From: Argopecten irradians
Taxonomy: Eukaryota; Mollusca; Bivalvia; Pectinida; Pectinidae
NCBI RefSeq assembly: GCF_041381155.1
Contig: NC_091144.1
Location: 35,317,262 to 35,381,261, forward strand
Length of the DNA stretch: 64,000 bases
Direction of reading: 5' to 3'
This document shows, piece by piece, positions 23,301-38,300 of the stretch. The position numbers and the translations under genes were made by a program. The stretch's first letter is position 1. The number at the start of each line of letters is the position of its first letter. The notes beneath the pieces were generated by a model, which searched no databases, was not told where the DNA came from, and saw only the letters and a list, made by a program, of their open reading frames with translations.

Positions 23301-26300
23301 GCTTGTTTCCTGTCGTCGTACTAATTACCGTGCGCGAAACAGTGAAAAGAAACTTCATTCTCAACATTGATTTACACACGAAATCTTGCATTTTTTTGAT
23401 GTTGTAACTTCATTTTGGGGTATTAAGAACACGTTCTTTTTCAAAGTATATTATTCTGTCAAAGTAAAATTGTAGGGTGAATTCGCGACTCGAATTCTGG
23501 TCCTATTTTTAATGCAAATTTTGTATACATATCATACAAGATTACCACGAATCACAGCGAGAGCCGTCAGTCAACATACATATATAAATATCATACTTGA
23601 TTACCACGAATTACAGCGAGAGCCGTCAGTCAACATACATATATAGGGATGTATCTCCATAATTAGCAGAATGTTGTGACAAGGATTATACTCAATTACA
23701 GAGAAGTTAACCTGGATATACCTGTGAATATTCCATAAGGGTATCATTTATGTATAACATGTACATGTTTGGAAATAATATTACATGGACAAATCTTTTA
23801 TTTTGTAACTCTTTTTGTGATGTCAGTTATGTTCTTGATTTTTTTTATTAATAATATCCATATAATAATAATATATAATGTATAAGTAAATAATTAACAC
23901 ATCAAACGTAAAATCAATATTTGGTCCTGACTTCAAAAACTTAAAAATTCCTTTCTCTCTTTTTGACAAACATATATACATGTACATAAAAACACATAAA
24001 TGATAACTAAGGTTGCTAGTTGTAGTTCAATCATGATTACCATGAATTACAGCGAAAGCTGTCAGTCAACATACCTATATAAATATCATGCGTGATTACC
24101 ACAAATTATTGAAATTATTATCTTCAATCGCCAACTTAGAGACATACAGTCACTTCTGTGCTCGTTTCATGAGATAAACCAAATCTTTTTATCATGTTAT
24201 TGTTAATTAGAACTATACATTAAAACACTCGTACCTGCATGGGATCATATCCAAAGCCCATCTGAAACATAAAATATTTAGTGTTACATACACATACTTG
24301 ATTATAATACTCCGACTCAACCGTCTGATATCTAATATTCCGGCTGACGTGTTTTGCATTTGCATATTGCAGAATTATCTGTCCTTGCGTGTAAGTATTA
24401 ATTATGACATCATGTGTTTGCGAGTGAAACGCCATACTTTTCAGAAAAAACAACGTGATTTTGTTTGCTCACAAAATAATGACGTCACAATTGATGCCTG
24501 CTTGCATGGGAGGTAACTCTGTAATATGCAAATATTCCGACATTTCATTGCAAACGGCATGAGGTAATTTATTCCGTATCAGATATTCGGGCTGGTATAT
24601 GTTATACCCAAACCGCGCTTCATTCTTCACTTGTATGATAGCGTATGAATAGTGCATGGGTAATACTTTATTTCACGTGCAATGCTCTGTCTGTCGTGTA
24701 ATTCTTCGTTTCACGTGTAATACTCAATTTCACGCGTAGTATTCCACCTCGAGTGTTATACTACGTTTCACGTGTAAAATATCAACGTGTAATGAACAAG
24801 TCCCACGCTCAAGAACAGGTGGGACCTAAAGTTTAAACTTTAGCCACGTCATAAATGTGTAAAGCCTCGAAAATTGTATGTTTTGTAAGATAAAAACACG
24901 TCCATCGATTTTGGTCGATTATACGAAACTATATATGAAAATGGAATGATGTGAATTATGTAATTTCATGTTCTTCGTTATAAGAATTCAACAGGTTCGA
25001 TCGATCCTCGATGTTAGAAAAAGAAATTCGAAAAGACGGGAGGACGAGCATCCTCTATACTCCAGGGGTTCCGATCACTTACGATCTCTACACCCTTGTA
25101 CTATCTCATAGTAAAATTGGAGGCAACTCAGGGGGAAATCTGAACAGAACAGAACAGTTAATTTAGTCGTTTGATGTACATCAAAAGAGCCGTATAACAG
25201 TTCACTGTGGTTGGCTGTGTGGCTTTCATGTTGGGCGTCGCTCTCTCCGTAATCTTCAAAGGAAATCCTTGCAGGCCTTTTATTGGTTCAGACCCCCCGC
25301 CCCCCCCCCCTCCCTGAGTTGCCTCCAGTTTTACTATGAGATAGTCCAGGGGTGTAGAGATTGTAAGTGATCGGAACCCCTTGGGTATCGAGGATGTAGG
25401 ACGAGATGAACGAAACAGGTGATGGAGGATGCTTGGCAATTTCATTTTGAACGATTTTTTTGTTGTTGCTACATTAGAAATAAACAAATGTCTCACGTTA
25501 GCTGCTCCATTCAATAATCCACCAGTACCAGCCTACAGACAAACAGCAGGCTTATAATGATAATACAGTTGTATTGGTTGTTCATATCAACCAAAAACAT
25601 AAAAAGTACCACAAAAATCTGGCTGTATAATTTATTTGCGTTGTTCCTTTACTAAGTGTATTATTTTCAGTGAAGAATAGTTGTATTAGGTGAGGTTTGC
25701 ATAAATACATCATATCATTTTACCAATCGCTTCAAGGTTCTTATGTAATGGTAGATGTATGATTTTAATCTTTTGAAAGCATGAATTAACTATCTAATTA
25801 TCATATATATATATATATATATATGTATCAATAAGAACGGATCTCTATAGGATAACGAGACAGCTAGCGACTTGACTAGCGTCAAAGTTTTCCAAAAAAA
25901 CATACATCTAATTTATTTGCAAATGATATTCATAAACTATCTCTAAGATGTTTAAGTAATCAGCCTTTTGTAAGAGTAATTGAAATTTACGAAGTAAGCT
26001 ATACCATTCAATAATTACAATTCATAAAAGTCTCCGATTTCTCGAAACAAAAGTACAGAATAAGTCAAAACTTTTTTGAGTTTTTCTCCTTATGCAACTG
26101 AAGTGAAACATTTTGACTAAGACGGATGTTGACTGCAATTTGTTTTTGAGAAATCGGGGCCTTATTTCGTAACAACAAGATTATATTACATAAGTCATAT
26201 TGTTTTGGTGATCTACCATTGACGGTATCGATTAATAAATATTAATTTTTGTTGCTAGTTGTAGTTCAATCATGATTACCATGAATTACAGCGAAAGCTG

Positions 26301-29300
26301 TCAGTCAACATACCTATATAAATATCATGCGTGATTACCACAAATTATTGAAATTATTATCTTCAATCGCCAACTTAGAGACATACAGTCACTTCTGTGC
26401 TCGTTTCATGAGATAAACCAAATCTTTTTATCATGTTATTGTTAATTAGAACTATACATTAAAACACTCGTACCTGCGTGGGATCATATCCAAAGCCCAT
26501 CTGAAACATAAAATATTTAGTGTTACATACACATACTTGATTATAATACTCCGACTCAACCGTCTGATATCTAATATTCCGGCTGACGTGTTTTGCATTT
26601 GCATATTGCAGAATTATCTGTCCTTGCGTGTAAGTATTAATTATGACATCATGTGTTTGCGAGTGAAACGCCATACTTTTCAGAAAAAACAACGTGATTT
26701 TGTTTGCTCACAAAATAATGACGTCACAATTGATGCCTGCTTGCATGGGAGGTAACTCTGTAATATGCAAATATTCCGACATTTCATTGCAAACGGCATG
26801 AGGTAATTTATTCCGTATCAGATATTCGGGCTGGTATATGTTATACCCAAACCGCGCTTCATTCTTCACTTGTATGATAGCGTATGAATAGTGCATGGGT
26901 AATACTTTATTTCACGTGCAATGCTCTGTCTGTCGTGTAATTCTTCGTTTCACGTGTAATACTCAATTTCACGCGTAGTATTCCACCTCGAGTGTTATAC
27001 TACGTTTCACGTGTAAAATATCTACGTGTAATGAACAAGTCCCACGCTCAAGAACAGGTGGGACCTAAAGTTTAAACTTTAGCCACGTCATAAATGTGTA
27101 AAGCCTCGAAAATTGTATGTTTTGTAAGATAAAAACACGTCCATCGATTTTGGTCGATTATACGAAACTATATATGAAAATGGAATGATGTAAATTATGT
27201 AATTTCATGTTCTTCGTTATAAGAATTCAACAGGTTCGATCGATCCTCGATGTTAGAAAAAGAAATTCGAAAAGACGGGAGGACGAGCATCCTCTATACT
27301 CCAGGGGTTCCGATCACTTACGATCTCTACACCCTTGTACTATCTCATAGTAAAATTGGAGGCAACTCAGGGGGAAATCTGAACAGAACAGAACAGTTAA
27401 TTTAGTCGTTTGATGTACATCAAAAGAGCCGTATAACAGTTCACTGTGGTTGGCTGTGTGGCTTTCATGTTGGGCGTCGCTCTCTCCGTAATCTTCAAAG
27501 GAAATCCTTGCAGGCCTTTTATTGGTTCAGACCCCCCCCCCCCCCCCCCCTCCCTGAGTTGCCTCCAGTTTTACTATGAGATAGTCCAGGGGTGTAGAGA
27601 TTGTAAGTGATCGGAACCCCTTGGGTATCGAGGATGTAGGACGAGATGAACGAAACAGGTGATGGAGGATGCTTGGCAATTTCATTTTGAACGATTTTTT
27701 TGTTGTTGCTACATTAGAAATAAACAAATGTCTCACGTTAGCTGCTCCATTCAATAATCCACCAGTACCAGCCTACAGACAAACAGCAGGCTTATAATGA
27801 TAATACAGTTGTATTGGTTGTTCATATCAACCAAAAACATAAAAAGTACCACAAAAATCTGGCTGTATAATTTATTTGCGTTGTTCCTTTACTAAGTGTA
27901 TTATTTTCAGTGAAGAATAGTTGTATTAGGTGAGGTTTGCATAAATACATCATATCATTTTACCAATCGCTTCAAGGTTCTTATGTAATGGTAGATGTAT
28001 GATTTTAATCTTTTGAAAGCATGAATTAACTATCTAATTATCATATATATATATATATATATATATGTATCAATAAGAACGGATCTCTATAGGATAACGA
28101 GACAGCTAGCGACTTGACTAGCGTCAAAGTTTTCCAAAAAAACATACATCTAATTTATTTGCAAATGATATTCATAAACTATCTCTAAGATGTTTAAGTA
28201 ATCAGCCTTTTGTAAGAGTAATTGAAATTTACGAAGTAAGCTATACCATTCAATAATTACAATCCATAAAAGTCTCCGATTTCTCGAAACAAAAGTACAG
28301 AATAAGTCAAAACTTTTTTGAGTTTTTCTCCTTATGCAACTGAAGTGAAACATTTTGACTAAGACGGATGTTGACTGCAATTTGTTTTTGAGAAATCGGG
28401 GCCTTATTTCGTAACAACAAGATTATATTACATAAGTCATATTGTTTTGGTGATCTACCATTGACGGTATCGATTAATAAATATTAATTTTTGTTGCTAG
28501 TTGTAGTTCAATCATGATTACCATGAATTACAGCGAAAGCTGTCAGTCAACATACCTATATAAATATCATGCGTGATTACCACAAATTATTGAAATTATT
28601 ATCTTCAATCGCCAACTTAGAGACATACAGTCACTTCTGTGCTCGTTTCATGAGATAAACCAAATCTTTTTATCATGTTATTGTTAATTAGAACTATACA
28701 TTAAAACACTCGTACCTGCATCATGGGATCATATCCAAAGCCCATCTGAAACATAAAATATTTAGTGTTACATACACATACTTGATTATAATACTCCGAC
28801 TCAACCGTCTGATATCTAATATTCCGGCTGACGTGTTTTGCATTTGCATATTGCAGAATTATCTGTCCTTGCGTGTAAGTATTAATTATGACATCATGTG
28901 TTTGCGAGTGAAACGCCATACTTTTCAGAAAAAACAACGTGATTTTGTTTGCTCACAAAATAATGACGTCACAATTGATGCCTGCTTGCATGGGAGGTTA
29001 CTCTGTAATATGCAAATATTCCGACATTTCATTGCAAACGGCATGAGGTAATTTATTCCGTATCAGATATTCGGGCTGGTATATGTTATACCCAAACCGC
29101 ACGTCATTCTTCACTTGTATGATAGCGTATGAATAGTGCATGGGTAATACTTTATTTCACGTGTAATACTCTGTCTGTCGTGTAATTCTTCGTTTCACGT
29201 GTAATACTCAATTTCACGCGTAGTATTCCATCTCGAGTGTTATACTACGTTTCACGTGTAAAATATCAACGTGTAATGAACAAGTCCCACGCTCAAGAAC

Positions 29301-32300
29301 AGGTGGGACCTAAAGTTTAAACTTTAGCCACGTCATAAATGTGTAAAGCCTCGAAAATTGTATGTTTTGTAAGATAAAAACACGTCCATCGATTTTGGTC
29401 GATTATACGAAACTATTTATGAAAATGGAATTATGTGAATTATGTAATTTCATGTTCTTCGTTATAATAATTCAACAGGTTCGATCGATCCTCGATGTTA
29501 GAAAAAGAAATTCGAAAAGACGGGAGGACGAGCATCCTCTATACTCCAGGGGTTCCGATCACTTACGATCTCTACACCCTTGTACTATCTCAACATACGT
29601 CTAATTAATTTGCAATTGATATTTATAAACTATCTCTAAGCTATTTAAGTAATCAGCTTTTGCAAGAGTAATTGAAATTTACGAAGTAAGCTATACCATT
29701 GAATAATTACAATACATAAAAGTCTCCGATTTCTCGAAACAAAAGTACAGACTTAAAGTCAAAACTTTTTTTGAGTTTTTCTCCTTATGCAACTGAAGTG
29801 AAACATTTTGACTAAGACGGATGTTGACTGCAATTTGTTTTTGAGAAATCGGGGCCTTATTTCGTAACAACAAGATTATATTACATAAGTCATATTGTTT
29901 TGGTGATCTACCATTGACGGTATCGATTAATAAATATTAATTTTTGTACGAAATCTCAAATGTGTCTGTTACTAACCACTAGACATTACAGAAGAGAACG
30001 GTTATAGGTCACGAGAGGTTAACGTATTGTAGGTATCATTAAATATCTTACATTGAATCCAGTAGCACCACCAGCCTAAAAAATAAAGTAATTGAAAAGT
30101 TTTACAGCGATAGTCGTCATACATACATGTCATACAGATTTATAGCGAGATTCGTCATACATATATCATACAGATTTGTAACGATAGTCGTCATACATAC
30201 ATATCATACAGATTTATAGCGAGACTCGTCATACATATATATCATATAGATTTAACGATAATCAATGGCCGTTCATAGATATTGATTTTCAATCGACAAC
30301 ATGTAGAGACATATACAGTTACTTCTGTGTCCATTTCATGAGATAAACCAAATATCTTTATCCTGTTATTGAAACGTTAATTTTAACTATACATTAAAAC
30401 ATTCGTACCTGGAATCCTGCATTATATCCATAGGCAGGAGACTGAAACAGAAAGTATTAAGTGTATAGCTACATAAGTGTATCATAATCATACTTGATTG
30501 CAACACTCCGACTCAAATGTCTTATCTCTAATACTACTCATGTACATAATATCCGACATGTTACTGCAAACGACATGAGGTAATCTACTCCGTATCAGAC
30601 ATTCGTGCTGTGTTTTTTTCACTCGTGTGATTAACTTTTGAATCGTACATTGGTAACACTTAATCTCACGTGTAATGCTCTGACGTAATACACCGCTTCT
30701 CGTTTCATACTCCATTTCACGTGTAATACTCAGTATCGCGTGTAATAAACCGTCGCATGTGTAATACTCCGTCGTACGTGTAACACATCATCGGACGTGT
30801 AAGACATCGTCGCACTGTAATACTCAGTCTCACGTGTAACACTACGTCGTGTGTGTAAAACAACATCGTACGTGTAACACTACGTCTCACGTGTAATACT
30901 CCGTCGTACGTGTAACACAAAATCGTACGTGTTAAATACCATAGTACGTGTAACACATCGTCACACGTATAATACTCTGTCTCACGTGTAAAACTGTGAC
31001 ATATGATACACCAATACTGTTTTTAAAATTTTGCACGCCATGAATGTTTAAAGCATCGACAATTTTATGTTCATTGATTCTGGTCAATCATACAGAATTA
31101 TTTACAAATATGGAACTATAAATATTTCTTATGTTCTCCATATTATGTGTAAAACGCGTAAGCTTATAATTCGGACAGATGAGAAAAGGAGGATAACGAA
31201 TTTGTAGTTGCAGGATGCTTTTAAATTTTATTTTTTATATATAAGAAATAAATAAACGTCTTACACCAATTCCTCCAGCGAAACTTCCTGCACCACCAGT
31301 CTAAAGAAAAACAGTATGCTTATATATAACAATGTAACCGGTTGTTCAATATAACAACACGCTAACAGCGAATACGTGAAAATCACAACACGCTAACAGC
31401 GGATACATGAAAATCACAACACGCTAACAGCGAATACGTGAAAATCATAACACGCTAACAGCGGATACATGAAAATCACAACACGCTAACAGCGGATACA
31501 TGAAAATCACAACACGCTAACAGCGGATACATGAAAATCACAACACGCTAACAGCGGATACATGAAAATCACAACACGCTAACAGCGAATAGATGAAAAT
31601 CACAACACGCTAACAGCGAATAGATGAATATCACAACACGCTAACAGCGAATACATGTAAATCACAACACGCTAACAGCGGATACATGAAAATCACAACA
31701 CGCTAACAGCGAATACATGAATATCGCAACACGCTAACAGCGAATAGATGAATATCACAACACGCTAACAGCGGATACGTGAATATCACAACACGCTAAC
31801 AGTGAATACATGAATATCACAACACGCTAACAGCGAATAGATGAATATCACAACACGCTAACAGCGGATACGTGAATATCACAACACGCTAACAGCGGAT
31901 ACGTGAATATCACAACACGCTAACAGCGAATACATGAATATCACAACACGCTAACAGCGAATACATGAATATCACAACACGCTAACAGCGAATAGATGAA
32001 TATCACAACACGCTAACAGCGGATACGTGAATATCACAACACGCTAACAGCGGATACGTGAATATCACAACACGCTAACAGCGGATAGATGAATATCACA
32101 ACACGCTAACAGCGGATAGATGAATATCACAACACGCTAACAGCGGATAGATGAATATCACAACACGCTAACAGCGAATAGATGAATATCACAACACGCT
32201 AACAGCGGATACGTTAATATCACAACACGCTAACAGCGGATAGATGAATATCACAACACGCTAACAGCGGATAGATGAATATCACAACACGCTAACAGCG

Positions 32301-35300
32301 GATACGTGAATATCACAACACGCTAACAGCGAATACATGAAAATCACAACACGCTAACAGCGAATACATGAAAATCACAACACGCTAACAGCGAATACAT
32401 GAAAATCACAACACGCTAACAGCGAATACATGAATATCACAACACGCTAACAGCGAATAGATGAATATCACAACACGCTAACAGCGGATACATGAAAATC
32501 ACAACACGCTAACAGCGAATACATGAAAATCACAACACGCTAACAGCGAATACGTGAAAATCACAACACGCTAACAGCGGATACATGAAAATCACAACAC
32601 GCTAACAGTGATATCATGTTTATAGCGTAAATATTTTTCTTTCCCTTCAAGGTATAAATAAGTTGATTGTAATATATATGTAACAGCTTATACTTAAAAC
32701 GTAGCAATTTCATTGGTCAATGTTATTTATAATAAAAGTCTCTCATATCGTATACTCTCAAACAATACCTTAGCGAGTTTGTATCATTTGATGATTATTA
32801 AACTGTATACATTAACACGTACATGTATGTAGGTTTAGTATATAAAATATATTACTTACTATATATATATATATTAACATGTATGTAGGTTTAGTATATA
32901 AAATATATTACTTACTATATATATATATATTAACATGTATGCAGGTTTAGTATATCTAATATATTGCTTATTAAATATACATTAACATGTATGCTGGTTT
33001 AGTATATCTAATATATTGCTTATTAAATATACATTAACATGTATGCTGGTTTAGTATATCTAATATATTGCTTATTAAATATACATTAACATGTATGCTG
33101 GTTTAGTATATCTAATATATTGCTTACTAAATATACATAAACATGTATGCAGGGTTAGTACATCTAATATATTGCTTACTAAATATACATTAACATGTAT
33201 GCTGGTTTAGTATATCTAATATATTGCTTACTAAATATACATTAACATGTATGCAGGTTTAGTTATCTAATATATTGCTATTTACTATATACATTATCTA
33301 ATATATTGCTTATAAAATACATTAACATGTATGCTGGTTTAGTATATCTAATATATTGCTTACTAAATATACATAAACATGTATGCAGGGTTAGTACATC
33401 TAATATATTGCTTATTAAATATACATTAACATGTATGCAGGTTTAGTATATCTAATATATTGCTTATTAAATATACATTAACATGTATGCAGGGTTTAGT
33501 ATATCTAATATATTGCTTACTAAATATACATTAACATGTATGCAGGTTTAGTAGTATATCTAATATATTGCTTATTAAATATACATTAACATGTATGCTG
33601 GTTTAGTATATCTAATATATTGCTTATTAAATATACATTAACATGTATGCAGTTAGTTAGTATAATAATTGCTATTAAATATCATAACATGTATGCGGTT
33701 TAGTATATCTTATATTGCTTATAAATATACATTAACATGTATGCGGTTTAGTATATCTAATATATTGCTTATTAAATATACATTAACATGTATGCAGGGT
33801 TAGTACATCTAATATATTGCTTATTAAATATACATTAACATGTATGCAGGTTTAGTATATCTAATATATTGCTTATTAAATATACATTAACATTGTATAC
33901 ATGTAGGTTTAGTATATACATTAACATGTATGCAGGTTTAGTATATCTAATATATTGCTTACTAAATATGCATTAACATGTATGTAGGTTTAGTGTATAA
34001 ACTATATTCATCAACACAATATACATTAACAGGTATATAGGCTATATATGTATAGCCTACTTACTATAAACCAAGAGAATTAGCCAGCTGCCTTTGTCTA
34101 AAACCGAAACTGTATCACATCCAAGCAGTAAGTGCTTGCTGATAGATTAGCAATCGATGTCTGTTATCATTTAGTTGTTTTTTTATTGTAATATTTCTGT
34201 CATGTGTTAAAAGATTTATAGCTCTAAACCCAGGTTTATGCAAAATTGATTCTACTTTACCCAGTTATGCTGTGGATTAACTACTGACCGAGTCAAGTAT
34301 TTTTATAAATATGTACTTCTTATTTATGACTCCAACAATGTGACCCGTAAAGAGCAAAAGCAACCATTTCTACGGAAAATTATTTCCCTTCTCCTTAATA
34401 AGAACCATATTTGGTTAAAATCTGATGTGTAAATTGTGAATAGTAGCGATTACATAGGACGACGGCTGGGCAATGTGCTGTTTTCACGCTATGAATTATT
34501 ATTACCGACAATACATATTAAAATAAATCTTTAAATACTTACAGTTCCAACCACTTCCTGAAACAAAATTTAAGTTAAAAACGTATTTAAAGATAATCTT
34601 TAAAATATTTTTTAAACGTTCGGCAAAGACGATAGCGCCATAGAAATAACCTTGCATACTTTAAATCGTATATCTAAATATATTAAATAGTAATTGTAGT
34701 TACTACGCTGCAAATGGCAAAGTAATTAAGACGTATGATAGAAAACAAATAATTTGCATGAGAAATATGTAAACAGAATTTTGCTGTCAGTGCGGAGTCA
34801 TTGATGGGTATAAGTAAATTTCATACTATTAACTTCTTTTTGTCACCATAAAAGTTACTGTACCCATTTCCCAGTTATGCTTCATGTCACAACTTTTGGC
34901 CCGGACATTTTGAAGCGATATAATATTTGCCGGAATGGTGAATTGTAAATAAAATACACTGTATAGGTTTTCATAACCATGAGGTGTAGAAAAAAAAGTT
35001 TTTAAAAAATGATAAAAAAAATTCCGGAATCACAAGTAGGTTACCGATAGTTGTTTATAGTTGCATGTGAAAGCACATTCGGAACTCCTCGGATGTAACT
35101 GTCGTACATTGACCTCGGATGTGACACAGGGGCATCCATTTTGAAACCACGGGAATATTTTTATAACAACTGGTTGCCACCAAGGGCACAAGCCCTCGAA
35201 AAGTGTCAATTCATCGATGCTCTTTGTTGTCCGTCTCGAAGGAGAAATGATTACAATCAATGTCTTGAAATCCAACTATAGAAGTTCAACATTTCAATAT

Positions 35301-38300
35301 CAATTCAATTTCTTAAGCGCAGTTAGGGCGTAATTACGTTTTCCGGCGAAGAAAATGAATGAAAAGAGAATGATTTTCTTACATATTCTTACACCTAACG
35401 CATCCGAGGTTATGTTTTACAACCGAGGAGTTCCGATTGTGTGAAAGCAAATAAATAACGATTAAGTGGAAGTAGAAATTCTTATATAAAAGTGATTTAC
35501 GTACTAATGGTCCAGCAACCACCTGAAATGAAATCAAAACAAACGATAAATGCGTCAATGTTATTTAATTAGTTCAATAAATTTCATATTACGTAGCATA
35601 AGAGAGGAAACTTTCTGGCTCAGATGTGACGTCACGTCTCTATCTACCGAGACAATCATGCAACGTCATATTTTGCAAAATTACCTGTGACGTCAAAAAA
35701 GTGTTATTCATCTCGTGTCTTACAATATGTATGACATGGCTGTTAGCAATGACTGAACGAGCCAGCTATGTTATGAATGTTTCATGACAGTTTTATGTCT
35801 CCAATGGTCATGATTCTTGCTAAAAACTTTTTTGAAGGATTGACATGGATATTTCTATGCTAAGGAGTTTAACATGAAAAGAGGCCCTAAACGGTCACCT
35901 GAGTTCTGATACAGATATATAACCACTATATATTGGCCCCCATCAGACTCCTCAGTCAAGACAAATTATAAAATTTACGCATATAATTTCATAGTGTCAA
36001 ATCGGACCAAAGTCACGAAAGATTTGAATATTTAGTTAATAAAAATAAAAAAAAACTTCATAAAGAAAGTAATTTTTACCAGTTTGACCCTTTAATTCAT
36101 AAAAAAGATTTGATTGCATTGCACTTGTGAATTGTAAAAGATTTAGTCATTTTGAACCGTTTCGATAAGAAAGCATTTCGGCTCCGCCCTTCTGGCCCTT
36201 GGGATATTTAGATATAATGTTAAAATGCTATTTTAGGCTTATAATTCTGAGCATTGTTGAGCATTCCTATGGAAATTGAACATATAATGTTCATAAATAT
36301 GTTTTTCCCTCTATAGACTTTAGTAAATTTGACCCTCCTCTTAGGGGGAAATCTGAGATCTCAGGGCCACGCAATTCACAATTTTTGTAGAAGATCTGAA
36401 GACCTGTCGATTTATGAAGACTTTTTGATTCCATTACATCTGTGAATTCAGACGATTTTTGGAATTTTAGTCAAATGGACGCCTGTTGACCACACCACTT
36501 TTGTCTCGGGGGACCAATTTGGATATGATAGTAATAATTCTAACCAAGTTTGGCATCTTTCCTATGGAAATTTAACAAATAATACTTACAATATGTTTTC
36601 CCATTACCATTATAAACTATACTGGATCTCACCCCAGGGCCATGAAATTCACATTACTGAAGAATTTTGCAAAGGGCCTTAAGACCCCTTCTATGCATGA
36701 AAAGTATTTGGTTCTACCACATCAGCGATTTAAGAAGAATAATCTTTTTATTTTAGTCAAATTTACCCATTTGAGGACCTCCCACAACCTTCCGGGTTTG
36801 GGGGCCAAATAATTCACCACTGTGATTAGCATTGTGCCTTAGAAGGTGTGTGCGAAATTTTATTTAATTTGCTGCAGTAGTTTTGGAGGAGTAGTCCAAA
36901 ACCCCCACGACGACGGACAAAAAGTGACAAGTACTATAATAGGTCACCAAGCCTCAGGTGACCTAAATCCAGATGGTAATACCATTGTTTTAACAAGGAT
37001 GCATTATTGATTATATATCGTTACAATTTCTGAATAAGACTGATTAAATATAATTTGAGCAGGGACAAAGAGGCACACTGTCAAACTTGTTAAATACAAT
37101 CAGCTTGGCTAAAAAATATTCGTTTTCTTCAAATAAAGATAAAAATCAATACTCACTCCCGCTCCTCCCTGGTATCCGCCTCCGATGGCTGCATTGTACT
37201 AAAACAGAAACACGAAAAATGTACTTCAACATGGTTAAGGAATATTCCTATAGATTATAACATGCTGGTGTTATATCATTTATGACGATAAATGTATTAT
37301 TTTATGTAAAAAATATCACTTATAATCATCTTCTAAACAATTAGTTTCAAATAATTTGTTTATTTCTGGGGGGTATCAATTAAGTTGTGATGCTTGTTTA
37401 TCATTAGGTAATATAAAGCGTAAGAGACAACAATGATCTCTCAGACATTATCTAAAATCAGAATGTTAACAAGGAAATGATTATTTCTAAATGATATGAG
37501 AATTTCAGATAATTTTTGCTATTGTCATAAATTGCTGAGATATAAGTAACAGTGTTACGCATTGATGTCACTATTTTTTTTTTTTAATTACATCGGGGTA
37601 TGAACGAAATTTTGTTTGCAAACAAACTTTATTTCATACCCTAATGAAATAATGAAATAGTAACATCAATGCTTATAATTCCTGACTACTTGGTAACATA
37701 AAATGCGTTTACACGTATTGTGACGTCACGATAACGTCGTGTTTCCGCGCCATTCTCGGATTTTGTTTTCGTAGCGGTATGAAACAAATGAATCGGGCAA
37801 TCAGAAAGCCATATTTTATTTGAAAACAAGACATATTAATTATTATACTTTAAACTACTTTCAAAGAAAGAAAGATATATCAAGTATAGAAGTATAATTG
37901 TTCCGTCGATTTTTGCTTAGTTTCATTGATTTACGTTTCTGTCTAGTAATAGTGTTTGATATGCCCTTAGATAAATTGGACAGTATTCAACCTTTAAATC
38001 GATTTTCCATACATGAAAAATTACGTGATATTTTCAACATAAATTCCGTTGTTTGCATGTTTTATAGTAAAACCAGTCATATTTGTGAAACAAATGTTAA
38101 AATTTTACCAAAGAAATAGATATTTTGTTGACGCCGTGACGTCACGATGCTTTATTGCATGGGTAGCCATGCAATACAGCCTCAGGCGACATGAGTGTAT
38201 TGCCCTGGACCAGCCAGTATTACACGTGTAGGTATGAAAGAAATATATATATATTATACAGAAAGTATAATAGATACTCATATAGCGACTTAGTAGTGAA

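Larger units (their letters stand above)
24012..29945. repeat. three tandem 2.24-kb units carrying micro-exons
   Basis: Units begin GTTGCTAGTTGTAGTTCAAT at 24012, 26251 and 28493. Units 1 and 2 are 2239 and 2242 bp and nearly identical; unit 3 is about 1.45 kb because of an internal deletion of roughly 0.8 kb. Each full unit has an MGFGYDP exon, a GACGTCA-type MITE, an ACGTG-rich run, a foldback element with CTCCAGGGGTTCCGATCACT ends, a C/G homopolymer, an AGTGG exon and an (AT)n run. Confidence 0.92.

Noticed and set aside
25158..25514. 118-residue minus-strand frame, and its 75-residue twin at 27527-27754
   Set aside because: They start inside micro-exons 28 and 26 and read past the GTGAGA donors into the intron and a poly-C/G run. 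They are read-through frames, not genes.
24012..29945. Three separate small genes suggested by the thrice-repeated 77-, 72- and 62-residue frames
   Set aside because: These frames fall in intron and MITE sequence of the 2.24-kb units. Only the short MGFGYDP and AGTGG segments have splice sites on both sides.
31354..32610. CRISPR-like array (regular 31-bp spacing)
   Set aside because: There are no unique spacers. The entire unit repeats head to tail, and the context is eukaryotic introns; it is a minisatellite.
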